From: Actinokineospora terrae
GTDB taxonomy: Bacteria > Actinomycetota > Actinomycetes > Mycobacteriales > Pseudonocardiaceae
NCBI RefSeq assembly: GCF_900111175.1
Contig: NZ_FOGI01000013.1
Coordinates: forward strand, 184,356-248,355
DNA length: 64,000 bases
Direction: 5' to 3'
Within the stretch, counting starts at the first letter, position 1. Every line of letters starts with the position of its first letter. Positions 52,163 through 60,245 of this stretch are shown piece by piece. The translations under genes and the position numbers were made by a program. A model generated the notes under the pieces. That model ran no database searches. It was not told the origin of the DNA and saw only the letters and a program-made list of their open reading frames with translations.

Positions 52163-53316
52163 GCTGAGACGGTGTCAGGCGTTCGCTCGACGCGGTAGGA
52201 CAACCACCCCGATGCCACAGCGAACACACCCACGATCCCGCCGACCACGCCAAGCCAGACTGGGCCAACGAGAGAGAGGGTCGCCCCGCCCAGACCGCCA
52301 CCGACCGCGATACCGAGGTACAGCGCGGAAGAGTTGAGCGACACCGTGAACGGGCCGGAGGCGGTGGACAGCTCCAACAGCCGGTGCTGCTGCGGCACCA
52401 GGTACATCCAGGACGCGATTCCCCACACCAACACCGCGACGACCGCGACGGGGAACGTGTGTGTGGTGACGGGAAGCAGCAGCAGGTCTGCGGCCATCAC
52501 CCCGAGGGCGATGAGCAGCACGGACTTGTTGCCCCACCGGTCGACGGCGGGTCCGGCGATGGCGTTGCCGATCACGGCCCCGATGCCGAAGATGAGCAGC
52601 AGCACCGACAGCGTCTTACCGCTACCGCCCGTGGCTTCGTCGAACACGGCGCTGATGTAGGTGTAGACGAGGTGCTCTGACACCAACGCCAGGAACGTCG
52701 TGGTCAGCACCAACGCGACGATCCCGCTGCGCAGCGGTGCGAGCCGTTCGCGAAGGGTGTGCGGCGGCGGTGCCTTGACCGCCCCGAGCAGGAGCGGCGC
52801 GAGCAACGCGAACGCGCCCAGCGCCACGACCAGCCACAACGTCGCCCGCCAGCCGAAGCTCGACCCCACGAACGTCCCGATCGGCACGCCCAGCGCGGTC
52901 GCCACGGTCAACCCGCCCACCACGATGGACAGCGCCGTGCCGCGACGGCCCTCCGGCGCGTTCTCCGAGGCGATCGCCACCGCGTGCGGGGTGAACGACG
53001 ACGCCCCGGCCGCCGCGATGATCCGGCCGAGCACCATGACCTCGAACGACCCCGACAGCGCCGACACCACGTTGCCCGCGATGAAGGTGACCAGCGCGAG
53101 GGTGATGATCCGCTTGCGCGGCCACGACGAGGTGAGGCTCGCGCTGATCGGCGCCAGCACCGCGTACGCGAACGAGAACACCGTCACCAGCTGGCCCGCG
53201 GTCTCCACGGTGATCCCGAGGTCCGCGCTGACCTCCGGCAACAGCCCGGCGAAGATGAAGGCGTCCGTCCCGATGGCGAACGTCCCCACGGCGAGCAGAT
53301 AGAGCACGACGGGCAT
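52159..53316 (-). CDS. MFS drug/metabolite exporter
   Basis: 385 residues, twelve membrane helices, DHA1 type: FAIGTDAFIFAGLLPEVSADLGITVETAGQLVTVFSFAYAVLAPI, the motif A region SSWPRKRIITL, and LGRIIAAAGASSFTPHAVAIASENAPEGRRGTALSIVVGG. ATG 53316 follows GGGGAAGGGA. Lying between a regulator and a biosynthetic operon, it may export the product or confer self-resistance. Confidence 0.93.
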   Translation of the reverse strand: MPVVLYLLAVGTFAIGTDAFIFAGLLPEVSADLGITVETAGQLVTVFSFAYAVLAPISASLTSSWPRKRIITLALVTFIAGNVVSALSGSFEVMVLGRIIAAAGASSFTPHAVAIASENAPEGRRGTALSIVVGGLTVATALGVPIGTFVGSSFGWRATLWLVVALGAFALLAPLLLGAVKAPPPHTLRERLAPLRSGIVALVLTTTFLALVSEHLVYTYISAVFDEATGGSGKTLSVLLLIFGIGAVIGNAIAGPAVDRWGNKSVLLIALGVMAADLLLLPVTTHTFPVAVVAVLVWGIASWMYLVPQQHRLLELSTASGPFTVSLNSSALYLGIAVGGGLGGATLSLVGPVWLGVVGGIVGVFAVASGWLSYRVERTPDTVSA

Positions 53317-53441
53317 GAACAGTCCCTTCCCCGATCCCCTTGACCCACCCGCTGCCGTTCCCCGTCCATCTCGGCTGACGGCAGGCGGCGGCGCAACCCT
53401 GGCCCACGATGTGAACGCCACGCCGGAGCGTGGTGGAGCTC

Positions 53442-53885
53442 TCACTCGCCGTCGTCGGCGTCCTCCCGCCCGGTGGCGCTGTCGGTCGAGCGCGCCCGCT
53501 GCAGCCTGCTGACCTCTTGCATGATCCGCACGATCGAGCGCCGCGCGTCCGGGTCGAGGTGGCTGGCGCGCAGGGCGATGTCGCGGACGTCGGCGTCGCG
53601 CATGGCGGCGGCCAGCGCGAGCTGGGAGTCGACCCGCTCGGTGGTCTCGTCCTCGAAGAAGTAGCTGACCGGGACCTGGAAGAACGCCGCGACGGCCTCC
53701 AGGTGCCGTTTGGTCGGGTTGTCCCGCTGGCCGGTCCGCAACTGCCAGACGTAGGTCTTGGAGAACGTCCCGCCCGCGACCTCGGCGCACCCGCGGGCGA
53801 CCTCGTCGTAGCTGTACTCGCGGCCCCCGGGGCGGATGGTCTTGAACAGGTGGTCGATCTTGTCCGCGAGGGTCGACGGGGGCAT
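53442..53885 (-). CDS. XRE-family transcriptional regulator
   Basis: 147 residues. The N-terminal helix-turn-helix domain (STLADKIDHLFKTI ... YSYDEVARGCAEVAGGTFSKTYVWQLRTGQRDNPTKRHLEAVAAFFQVPVSYFFED) is of the XRE type; the C-terminal helices (SQLALAAAMRDADVRDIALRASHLDPDARRSIVRIMQEVSRLQ) probably mediate dimerisation or sensing. It faces the 3-hydroxyacyl-CoA dehydrogenase gene across a region with repeated CGTTCG boxes and a palindrome, its likely operator. Confidence 0.92.
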   Translation of the reverse strand: MPPSTLADKIDHLFKTIRPGGREYSYDEVARGCAEVAGGTFSKTYVWQLRTGQRDNPTKRHLEAVAAFFQVPVSYFFEDETTERVDSQLALAAAMRDADVRDIALRASHLDPDARRSIVRIMQEVSRLQRARSTDSATGREDADDGE

Positions 53886-53896
53886 CGGCGCACCTC

Positions 53897-53968
53897 CGTT
53901 CGCTGTCGTGGACGTTCGCTGTGATGAACGTTCGTGAGATCCGCGCCCAGTCTAGTTGACGGTCAACT
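53897..53968. promoter_or_regulatory. Repeated CGTTCG boxes and a palindrome: candidate XRE operator
   Basis: CGTTCG occurs at 53897, 53913 and 53929, exactly 16 bp apart (the first two extend to CGTTCGCTGT), and again at 53988. AGTTGACGGTCAACT at 53954-53968 is a 15-base perfect palindrome with one central base. All lie between the divergent XRE and dehydrogenase starts. Confidence 0.6.
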
Positions 53969-54046
53969 CCCGGTCTCCTTACGATTGCGTTCGCTCAGAT
54001 GGACGAGGTGCCTTTCTTTTCGCCGTTTCAGCTAACACGGAGAACC

Positions 54047-55597
54047 ATGACGATCATCGGGGAGTTCGTCGACCTGGCCGCGCGGGCCACCAGCTCGCGG
54101 ACCGGCACCGTCGCGGTGCTCGGCGCGGGCGCGATGGGGCAGGGGATCGCCCAGCTCGCGCTCGCCGCTGGCCACCGGGTGCTGTGGCACAACCGGTCAG
54201 CCGACCGCCTGGACCGGTCGGGCGACACCGTCCGCGGCAGGCTGGAACGCCTGGTCCAGAAGGGGAAGCTGACCGAGGCGGTCTACCAGGACGCCGTCAC
54301 CGCGCTGGAGCTGACCACCGACCTGGCCGCGCTCGCGGACGCCGACCTGGTGATCGAGTCGATCGCCGAGGACTTCGACGTCAAGACCGAGGTGTTCACC
54401 GCCCTGGAACAGGTGCTGCGGGAAGACGCGATCCTGGCGACCAACACCTCGTCGTTGTCGGTCAACGCGCTCTCCGCCAGGTTGACCCACCCCGGCCGCT
54501 TCCTCGGGCTGCACTTCTTCAACCCGGCACCGTTGCTGCCACTGGTGGAGGTAGTGCCAAGCGCACGGACGGCGCCGTCGACCACGGACACGGCCCTGGA
54601 CGTCATGCGCTCTTGGGGCAGGCAACCAGTCTTGTCGCGTCCGACACCCGGGTTCATCGTCAACCGCGTCGCGCGCCCGTTCTACAGCGAGGCGCTGCGG
54701 ATCGTGGACGAGACCGGCGCCGATCCGCGGGTTGTCGACGCCGCGATCACCGGCAGCGGTGGGTTCCGGATGGGGCCACTGGAGCTGACGGACCTGATCG
54801 GGCAGGACGTCAACCTTGAGGTCACCCGGCAGATCTGGAACGCCATGGGCTTCGACCCGCGCTACAGCCCTTCGGCGGCGCAACAGGCTCTAGTCGAGTC
54901 GGGGTTGCTGGGCCGTAAGACCGGTCAGGGCTTCTATCGCTACCCCGACGACAAGCCCGTTGTCGGTACCGAGGTGGTGTCCACGCCAGGGCAGGTGAGG
55001 GTGCGCGGTGACCTCGGACCGGCGGAACCTGTGGTCGGGTTGTTGGAGGCCGCAGGGTGGTCCGTGGTGCGTGAGGACGGACCTGGCCTCTTGGCGCTTC
55101 CTGGCGGGGTCGTGCTGGCGTTGACCGATGGACGTACCGCGGCCGTGCTGGAACGGGAGTGGGACGCGCCGGTCGTGGTGTTCGACCTGGCCCTGGACTT
55201 CGCCGCCGTCGAGCACACCGTGATCGCCGCCGGACCCAGGGCGCGGACGGCCGGGCTCGCGCAGGCGCAAGCGGTGGTCGCCGCGTTCAGCCGACGGGTC
55301 AGCGTGTTCGCCGACTCGCCGGGGCTGGTGGTGGCGCGGACGGTCGGCATGCTGGTCAACCAGGCGGTCGAGGTCGTCGCCGAGGGCGTGTGCGCCGCCG
55401 CCGATGTCGAGGTCGCCGTGCGGACCGGGGTGAACTACCCGCGGGGCCTGTTGGAGTGGGGGGACGCCGTCGGGCCGGAGTGGCTGTGCCGGGTGCTGGA
55501 CAACATCGCCGCGGTCATCCACCCGACCCGCTACCGGGTGACGCCGTCGTTGCGGTTGGCGGCGGCGGCCGGGAGTTCGTTGTCGGAAGCGGTGTGA
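54047..55597 (+). CDS. 3-Hydroxyacyl-CoA dehydrogenase, two-domain (PaaH-like)
   Basis: 516 residues from ATG 54047, with CGGAGAA upstream. NAD-binding GAGAMGQGIAQLALAAGH at about 24, then VIESIAEDFDVKTEVF, ATNTSSLSVNALS, the catalytic His in FLGLHFFNPAPLLPLVEVVP, and NRVARPFYSEALRI. A second C-terminal 3HCDH domain (about 385-500; VGMLVNQAVEVVAEGVCA ... VNYPRGLLEWGDAVG) follows, as in PaaH/3-hydroxyadipyl-CoA dehydrogenases. It oxidises a beta-hydroxyacyl thioester to the beta-keto form. The next gene starts 16 bp downstream, so its product may feed the ALAS-like enzyme. Confidence 0.92.
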   Translation: MTIIGEFVDLAARATSSRTGTVAVLGAGAMGQGIAQLALAAGHRVLWHNRSADRLDRSGDTVRGRLERLVQKGKLTEAVYQDAVTALELTTDLAALADADLVIESIAEDFDVKTEVFTALEQVLREDAILATNTSSLSVNALSARLTHPGRFLGLHFFNPAPLLPLVEVVPSARTAPSTTDTALDVMRSWGRQPVLSRPTPGFIVNRVARPFYSEALRIVDETGADPRVVDAAITGSGGFRMGPLELTDLIGQDVNLEVTRQIWNAMGFDPRYSPSAAQQALVESGLLGRKTGQGFYRYPDDKPVVGTEVVSTPGQVRVRGDLGPAEPVVGLLEAAGWSVVREDGPGLLALPGGVVLALTDGRTAAVLEREWDAPVVVFDLALDFAAVEHTVIAAGPRARTAGLAQAQAVVAAFSRRVSVFADSPGLVVARTVGMLVNQAVEVVAEGVCAAADVEVAVRTGVNYPRGLLEWGDAVGPEWLCRVLDNIAAVIHPTRYRVTPSLRLAAAAGSSLSEAV

Positions 55598-55613
55598 GGC
55601 GGGGAGGACTGTC

Positions 55614-56831
55614 ATGGTGGACATCTTGGGCAAGCTCGCGGACGACCTGGAAGTCGTAAGGGCGCAGGGCCGCTACCGCGAGTACCTGAACCTGGAGCGG
55701 CGCGCGGACCTCGCACCGGGAGCCATCGCGCACGGCGAGGACGGTCCGCGCGACCTGGTTGTGTGGTGCTCCAACGACTACCTGTCGATGAGCCACCACC
55801 CGGTGGTCTTATCGGCTGTAGTCGAGGCTGTCGAGCGCGTTGGCCTGGGCACGGGTGGCGCGCGCAGCATCTCCGGTAACAGCATCTACCACCAGCAGCT
55901 GGAAGCCGAACTCGCTGACCTCTATGGCAAGCCGAAGGCGCTGCTGTTCAGCACCGGGTTCAACGCCAACGACTCGGCGCTCAGCGCGCTCGGTGCCCGA
56001 CTGCCCGGGTTGATCTACTTCTCCGACGAGCTGAACCACGCGTCGATCATCCGCGGCGTGCGGAGCTCGGGTGCGGCCAAGCGGATCTTCCGGCACAACG
56101 ACACCGAGCACCTGCGCGAACTGCTGGCGGCCGCGGACCGGGACGCCCCGAAGATCATCGTGTTCGAGTCCCTGTACTCGATGGAGGGCGACTTCGCGCC
56201 GATCGAGGAGATCATCGCGCTGGCCGAGGAGTTCGGCGCGTTGACCTATGTGGACGAGGTGCACGCCGCGGGCAGCTACGGCGCTACCGGCTCCGGTTAC
56301 GCCGAGGAGCTCGGTCTGTCCGACCGGATCACGGTATTCCACGGCGGCTTCGGCAAGGGCTACGGCGGCGCGGGCGGGTACCTCGTGGGTCCTGTCGAGA
56401 TCGTCGACACGGTCCGGTCGTTCGCGGTGCCGTTCGTGTTCAGCACCTCGTCGCCCGCGCCGGTCGTCGCCGGTGCCCTGGCCAGCGTGCGGCACCTGCG
56501 CGCCAACGCCGACCAGCGCGAGGTCCTGCACGCCCGCTGCCGCCAGCTCCGCGAGACCCTCGCCGAGCTGCGCATCCCGGTGCTCTCCCGGGACAGCCAC
56601 ATCCTCCCGGTCCTGGTCGGCGACCCGCACAAGAACAAGGAGGTCAGCGCCCGCCTGCTGCGCGACCACCAGATCTACGTCCAGCCGGTGAACGCCCCCA
56701 CGGTCCCCGCCGGCACCGAGCGCCTCCGCGTCACCCCGACCTCACGGCACACCGAGGACGACGTGGTGGCCTTCGCCAAGGCCATCGACCAGGTGTGGTC
56801 CTCGGTAGAGCTACCTCGCCTGCCCCACTGA
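55614..56831 (+). CDS. Alpha-oxoamine synthase, 5-aminolevulinate-synthase-like with altered acyl pocket
   Basis: 405 residues, co-linear with Rhodobacter capsulatus ALAS so that residue numbers match: CSN54DYL, K248 in GFGKGYGG (PLP lysine), DEVHAAGSYG, and the C-terminal YVQPVNAPTVPAGTERLRVTPT. Two residues of the acyl-binding loop differ: GGTRNISG of ALAS reads GGARSISG (A83, S85), and the lysine loop GTLGKAFG reads GGFGKGYG. The enzyme should condense an amino acid (glycine or another) with an acyl-CoA or acyl carrier. Actinomycetes make heme from glutamate, so this is a secondary-metabolism enzyme, as in C5N-unit pathways; but no acyl-CoA ligase or amide synthetase is adjacent and the acyl donor may not be succinyl-CoA. 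Confidence 0.9.
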   Translation: MVDILGKLADDLEVVRAQGRYREYLNLERRADLAPGAIAHGEDGPRDLVVWCSNDYLSMSHHPVVLSAVVEAVERVGLGTGGARSISGNSIYHQQLEAELADLYGKPKALLFSTGFNANDSALSALGARLPGLIYFSDELNHASIIRGVRSSGAAKRIFRHNDTEHLRELLAAADRDAPKIIVFESLYSMEGDFAPIEEIIALAEEFGALTYVDEVHAAGSYGATGSGYAEELGLSDRITVFHGGFGKGYGGAGGYLVGPVEIVDTVRSFAVPFVFSTSSPAPVVAGALASVRHLRANADQREVLHARCRQLRETLAELRIPVLSRDSHILPVLVGDPHKNKEVSARLLRDHQIYVQPVNAPTVPAGTERLRVTPTSRHTEDDVVAFAKAIDQVWSSVELPRLPH

Positions 56832-56835
56832 ACCC

Positions 56836-56871
56836 GGCCGGTGCCGTCACCTGGGGGTGGCGGCACCGGCC
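56836..56871 (+). terminator. Strong terminator after the ALAS-like gene
   Basis: A 16-bp stem (56836-56851 with 56856-56871, one G-U wobble) and a TGGG loop begin 4 bp after the stop codon. Confidence 0.85.
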
Positions 56872-56900
56872 CACCCCTCCGCCAGGCATGATCCGTGGGC

Positions 56901-57254
56901 ATGCACGTAGCAGCGATCACAGTGGACTGCGCGAACCCGGCCCACCTCAGCACCTTCTGGCAAGCCCTACTCGGCGGCGAGTCAGCTCCCCCCGACGAAG
57001 AGGGCGTCATCACCCTGACTCTGCCCACCGGCCTACAGCTGGACTTCGCCCCCGTCCCCGACCCCAAGACCACCAAGAACCGCCTACACCTGGACATACG
57101 CACCACCGACTACGGCAGCGCCATCACCCGCGCCCTAGCCCTAGGCGCAGCCCCAGCGGACGACGTCTACTCAGGCACCCGTTGGCAGGTCCTCCGCGAC
57201 CCCGAGGGCAACGAGTTCTGCCTGCTCCGCCCCACCAGCGAGCCGACCGAATGA
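56901..57254 (+). CDS. VOC-superfamily (glyoxalase-like) protein
   Basis: 117 residues. One VOC fold repeat pair: HVAAITVDCANPAHLSTFWQALLGG, LQLDFAPVPDPKTTKNRLHLDIRTTD, and WQVLRDPEGNEFCLL at the end. Members bind metal or small hydrophobic ligands; some are resistance proteins. The metal ligands are not clear, so it may be a binding protein. It overlaps the ankyrin gene by 4 bp (ATGA). Confidence 0.85.
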   Translation: MHVAAITVDCANPAHLSTFWQALLGGESAPPDEEGVITLTLPTGLQLDFAPVPDPKTTKNRLHLDIRTTDYGSAITRALALGAAPADDVYSGTRWQVLRDPEGNEFCLLRPTSEPTE

Positions 57255-57634
57255 CCAGCCGAACCGCCCTGCACCAGGTGGCCAGGTCCGGAACCGCCGC
57301 CGAGGCCACGGCCCTGATCGCTTCCGGCGAAGACCCGGGCAGCCCGGACCACAACGGCTTCACCCCACTGCACCTGGCCGCCCAGTTCGGAAACCTCGCC
57401 GTAGCCGAGATCCTCCTCCGCTCCGGCGCCCCCGTGGACCCCCAGAACACCCACAGCAACACCCCCCTCTTCACCGCCGTCTTCACCTCCCAAGGCCACG
57501 GCGACATGATCAACCTCCTCCGCGCCCACGGCGCAAACCCCACCCTCCCCAACGCAGCAGGCCAAACCCCCCTAGGCCTAGCCAGACTGATCGCCAACCA
57601 CAACGTGCACCAGTTCTTCACCGACCTCGATTGA
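57251..57634 (+). CDS. Ankyrin-repeat protein
   Basis: 127 residues, four ankyrin repeats: TALHQVARSGTAAEATALIASGED, FTPLHLAAQFGNLAVAEILLRSGA, NTPLFTAVFTSQGHGDMINLLRAHGA, QTPLGLARLIANHNVHQFF. No other domain. Likely a protein-binding module; co-translated with the VOC protein. Confidence 0.92.
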   Translation: MTSRTALHQVARSGTAAEATALIASGEDPGSPDHNGFTPLHLAAQFGNLAVAEILLRSGAPVDPQNTHSNTPLFTAVFTSQGHGDMINLLRAHGANPTLPNAAGQTPLGLARLIANHNVHQFFTDLD

Positions 57635-57758
57635 CACCGCCGCCGCCTCCCACGTCGCCGAGGTCGCGTTGTCACTCGCACGTGTACTTCCCCTGACGGG
57701 GCGGCGTCGATGACCCTGGTGAGGAGTGATCCTGCTGGTCGTTGATGGAGGTCGTGCG

Positions 57759-58361
57759 ATGGCGTTGAGGCTGAAGTTGGGCAACTACGAGACCCAGTCC
57801 ACCGACTCGTTGGGTCGCACGTGGGTCGGCTACTTCCCCCGGATGACCGAGCACGAGGCATGGGCGGCGGGCCGGGGTCTGTGGAAGATGAGCGCGGAGC
57901 GGGCCGCCCGGCAGCGGTTCGCCCTCATCGTCGGCGAGGGCCTGGTCCGCGCGGTCGGCGAGATCGCCACGTTGTCGGTGCACGGCACGCCCACCGGGCA
58001 ACGCATCGCCCTGGAAGGTCATGTCCTGCCTGAAGGGCACCCCGTTCGAGACACGTGGCTGGGTAGGCCCGATCCAGTGGACAACGGCTCGCAGAACCCG
58101 ATCGCTTACTGCGAACTGCCCGAGGAACAGCCGTTCCTGCTCCGACCCTGTGCCTGCGGCTGCGGCGAGGACACCGACCGCGACTTCAAGCCCGGGCACG
58201 ACATCCGCGCCATCCAAGCCCGCGTCCGCGACCACTTCGGCAGCTCCCCGCTCACGTTCATCACCTGGATCGACACCACCCTGGCCGACAACGACACCAC
58301 ACCCGGAGCGCCTGCCACCGTCGATCGAGCAGCAGGGGCGCCAGTTCCCAGTCGGCGCTGA
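57759..58361 (+). CDS. Hypothetical protein with CxCGCG zinc-like motif
   Basis: 200 residues from ATG 57759, with GGAGG at good spacing (57726 is a weaker start). Mixed alpha/beta. Near residue 130 it carries RPCACGCGEDTDRDFKPGHDIRAIQARV, a short Cys-rich motif ending in FKPGHD that I have seen in small DNA- or phage-associated actinobacterial proteins. The end of the frame is low complexity (TTPGAPATVDRAAGAPVPSRR) and runs into the broken gene downstream, so the C-terminus may not be native. Unknown function. Confidence 0.55.
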   Translation: MALRLKLGNYETQSTDSLGRTWVGYFPRMTEHEAWAAGRGLWKMSAERAARQRFALIVGEGLVRAVGEIATLSVHGTPTGQRIALEGHVLPEGHPVRDTWLGRPDPVDNGSQNPIAYCELPEEQPFLLRPCACGCGEDTDRDFKPGHDIRAIQARVRDHFGSSPLTFITWIDTTLADNDTTPGAPATVDRAAGAPVPSRR

Positions 58362-58509
58362 CAGCGAGGTCACCGCCGCGACCGTGCGGGGATGTGGTGG
58401 CGCTCGTGGTTCGCCGACCGCACCGGACCGCTCGCTGGCTACTCCATCGGCATGTACGCGTCGAGCGCCTGCAACCGGGCCCACGCTCACAGCACGCGCA
58501 CAGGGATCG

Positions 58510-59122
58510 TCGAAGAGCCTGCCGTCGTGGTCGAGTCTGGTGGATGCGTTTGCCGTGGTCGATCTGCCGTTGGTGCTGGTGGCGGCCCGCGTGGAGGTGG
58601 GCTCGCTGTGGATGTTCGCCAAGCAGCAGCAGCAGGCGTTGCTCGCCGGGTTCGGGGTGCGGGTGCCGACCCGATCCATGCTGGCCATCACCTACAGCCG
58701 GTCCGCGATGTCGATGACGCTGCCCGCGGGCTCGGTCGTGTCCGCGCTGTTCGCCGTCGAGCAGTACCGCCGGTTCGGCGCGAGCCGGGCGACCACCGCC
58801 ATCGTGACCGTCGCCTCCGGGGTGGTGTCCGCGCTGGGGCTCGCGAGCGTGTACCACCGTCACGGCGGCCTTCGGCGTCGACGTCCCGGTCGTCGAGCTC
58901 GGCCTGCTCTACCTCGGCATCCAGCTCGTCCGGCAGATCCCGCTGAGCCCCGGCGGCATCGGCGTGATCGAGGTCAGCCTCATCGCCGGTCTTGGCCTCC
59001 TCGGCGCCACCATCCCCGCCGCCGCGGCGATCACCCTGGTCTACCGGCTCCTGTCCTGCTGGCTCGTCATCCCACCCGGCCTGGCCACCTGGCTGACCCT
59101 CAACAACAAGCCCGCACCGTGA
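58510..59122 (+). pseudogene. Broken flippase-like (UPF0104/LPG-synthase-type) membrane protein
   Basis: From about 58539 one frame encodes DAFAVVDLPLVLVAARVEVG, KQQQQALLAGFG and SMTLPAGSVVSALFAVEQYRRFG, typical of lysylphosphatidylglycerol-synthase-like flippase domains. At about 58855 the coding signal jumps to another frame, which reads FGVDVPVVELGLLYLGIQLV, IPLSPGGIGVIEVSLIAGLG (the conserved PGGIG..E motif) and ends at 59122. The segment normally between these parts is missing, and so is the N-terminus. So the gene has a 5' truncation, an internal deletion and a frameshift. Confidence 0.75.
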
Positions 59123-59447
59123 TGGTGCCGGTCATGTACTGGTGGAGTGAACAGATGTAGGGGTATTCGCCCGGCTTGTCGAAGGTGTGGGTGAAGGTCG
59201 CGCCGTCGCTGAGGTCGTCGGAGGCGAACGACTTGCCGGAGGCCGTGACGTTGTGCTTGGCGGTGTCGGTGAACTTCCAGGTGACCGTGGTGCCGACGAC
59301 GACGGTGAGCTGCTGCGGGGTGAAGGTGAAGTTCTTGATCTCGACGGTCGCGTCGCCGGTGGCCGGAGCTGACGGGGTGGACGCCGAGTCCGTGCCACAC
59401 CCCGTCAACGCCAGCACGAGAGCCGCGGCGATGAGCCGAACGCGCAT
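59100..59447 (-). CDS. Cupredoxin (plastocyanin-like) lipoprotein
   Basis: 115 residues. Lipoprotein signal (MRVRLIAAALVLALTGCG). The cupredoxin domain TVEIKNFTFTPQQLTVVVGTTVTWKFTD has copper ligands His in AKHNVT, then Cys, His and Met in YICSLHQYM. The C-terminus ends TITVRACC and overlaps the end of the broken flippase gene. Directly abuts the ferritin-like gene upstream (no gap), so it is part of a three-gene envelope operon. Likely electron transfer or copper binding outside the membrane. Confidence 0.9.
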   Translation of the reverse strand: MRVRLIAAALVLALTGCGTDSASTPSAPATGDATVEIKNFTFTPQQLTVVVGTTVTWKFTDTAKHNVTASGKSFASDDLSDGATFTHTFDKPGEYPYICSLHQYMTGTITVRACC

Positions 59448-60245
59448 CTACTTCGGGAGAAGGGCGTCGGGCTTGACGGCCTTGTCGATGCCGATGAAGG
59501 CGTCCGGGACCGGGTACTGGCCGAGGACGAAGTTGAGGATGGCGGCGTGCATGGCCTCGACCGGTTGGATGGTGGCGGCGGTCATGATGCCGCCGGTGTC
59601 GGTCACGTTGGCCGCGGCGAAGGTGTAGGTCTGGGCGGCGGCGTTCTCCAGCTCCAGCGCCAGCTTGGCCACGTCCGGCACGGACTTGGCCGCGCCGAGG
59701 GCCTTGACCTGGTCGGCGGTGATCGACAGCGGCGCGTCGCTGATGGTGGGTTTGCCCGCCTTGGACAGCACCGCGTTCCAGGCCGCCGCGTGGTCCTTGT
59801 GCTGCTTCATCGCGGTCTGCACGAACACCCCGATCGCGGGCGGCACCGTGCCCAGGGTGCCCTTGCCCGCGGCGTCGAGCGCGCCGGTGTAGGCGGTCAC
59901 GGCCAGGTTCTCCAGGGCCGCGGCCAGCGCGACGACCTTGAGGTCGCCCTCGTAGGTCGCCCCCGCGGTGGTGCTCGCGGGTGCGGCGGTGGTGGTCGAT
60001 GACCCGGTGTCACCACTGGAGCAGGCCGCGGCCATCCCCAGTGTGGTGACGCCGCCGACGCCGAGCAGGAAGCCGCGGCGGCCGGTCGGGAGGCCGCGGG
60101 TGATGTGGGCGAGGTTGGCCGAGAACTCGTCGAGCAGCGTGCGCACACCCGGGAAGGTGGACTCGTGCAACTCGTCGAGGTCGCGGGTCATCGCGGTCAG
60201 CTCGCGTTCGCTGATCTGCATCTCGGGGCGCTTGTCGGTGCTCAC
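59448..60245 (-). CDS. Ferritin-like domain protein, Tat/lipoprotein signal
   Basis: 265 residues, GTG 60245 overlapping the previous stop (GTGA). An unusual 50-residue cytosolic leader is followed by GRRGFLLGVGGVTTLGMAAACS, a twin-arginine signal that ends in a lipobox Cys. Then come a Thr/Ser/Ala linker and a four-helix ferritin-like domain (VVALAAALENLAVTAYTGAL, FVQTAMKQHKDHAAAWN, ALELENAAAQTYTFAA, PVEAMHAAIL). It is a DUF4439/ferritin-like type; carboxylate ligands are partly retained (E, H), so metal binding is plausible. Confidence 0.85.
   Translation of the reverse strand: MSTDKRPEMQISERELTAMTRDLDELHESTFPGVRTLLDEFSANLAHITRGLPTGRRGFLLGVGGVTTLGMAAACSSGDTGSSTTTAAPASTTAGATYEGDLKVVALAAALENLAVTAYTGALDAAGKGTLGTVPPAIGVFVQTAMKQHKDHAAAWNAVLSKAGKPTISDAPLSITADQVKALGAAKSVPDVAKLALELENAAAQTYTFAAANVTDTGGIMTAATIQPVEAMHAAILNFVLGQYPVPDAFIGIDKAVKPDALLPK

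Noticed and set aside
55614..56831. Housekeeping hemA-type gene
   Set aside because: Actinomycetes use the glutamate (C5) route for heme, and this enzyme has changed acyl-loop residues and sits in a biosynthetic context.
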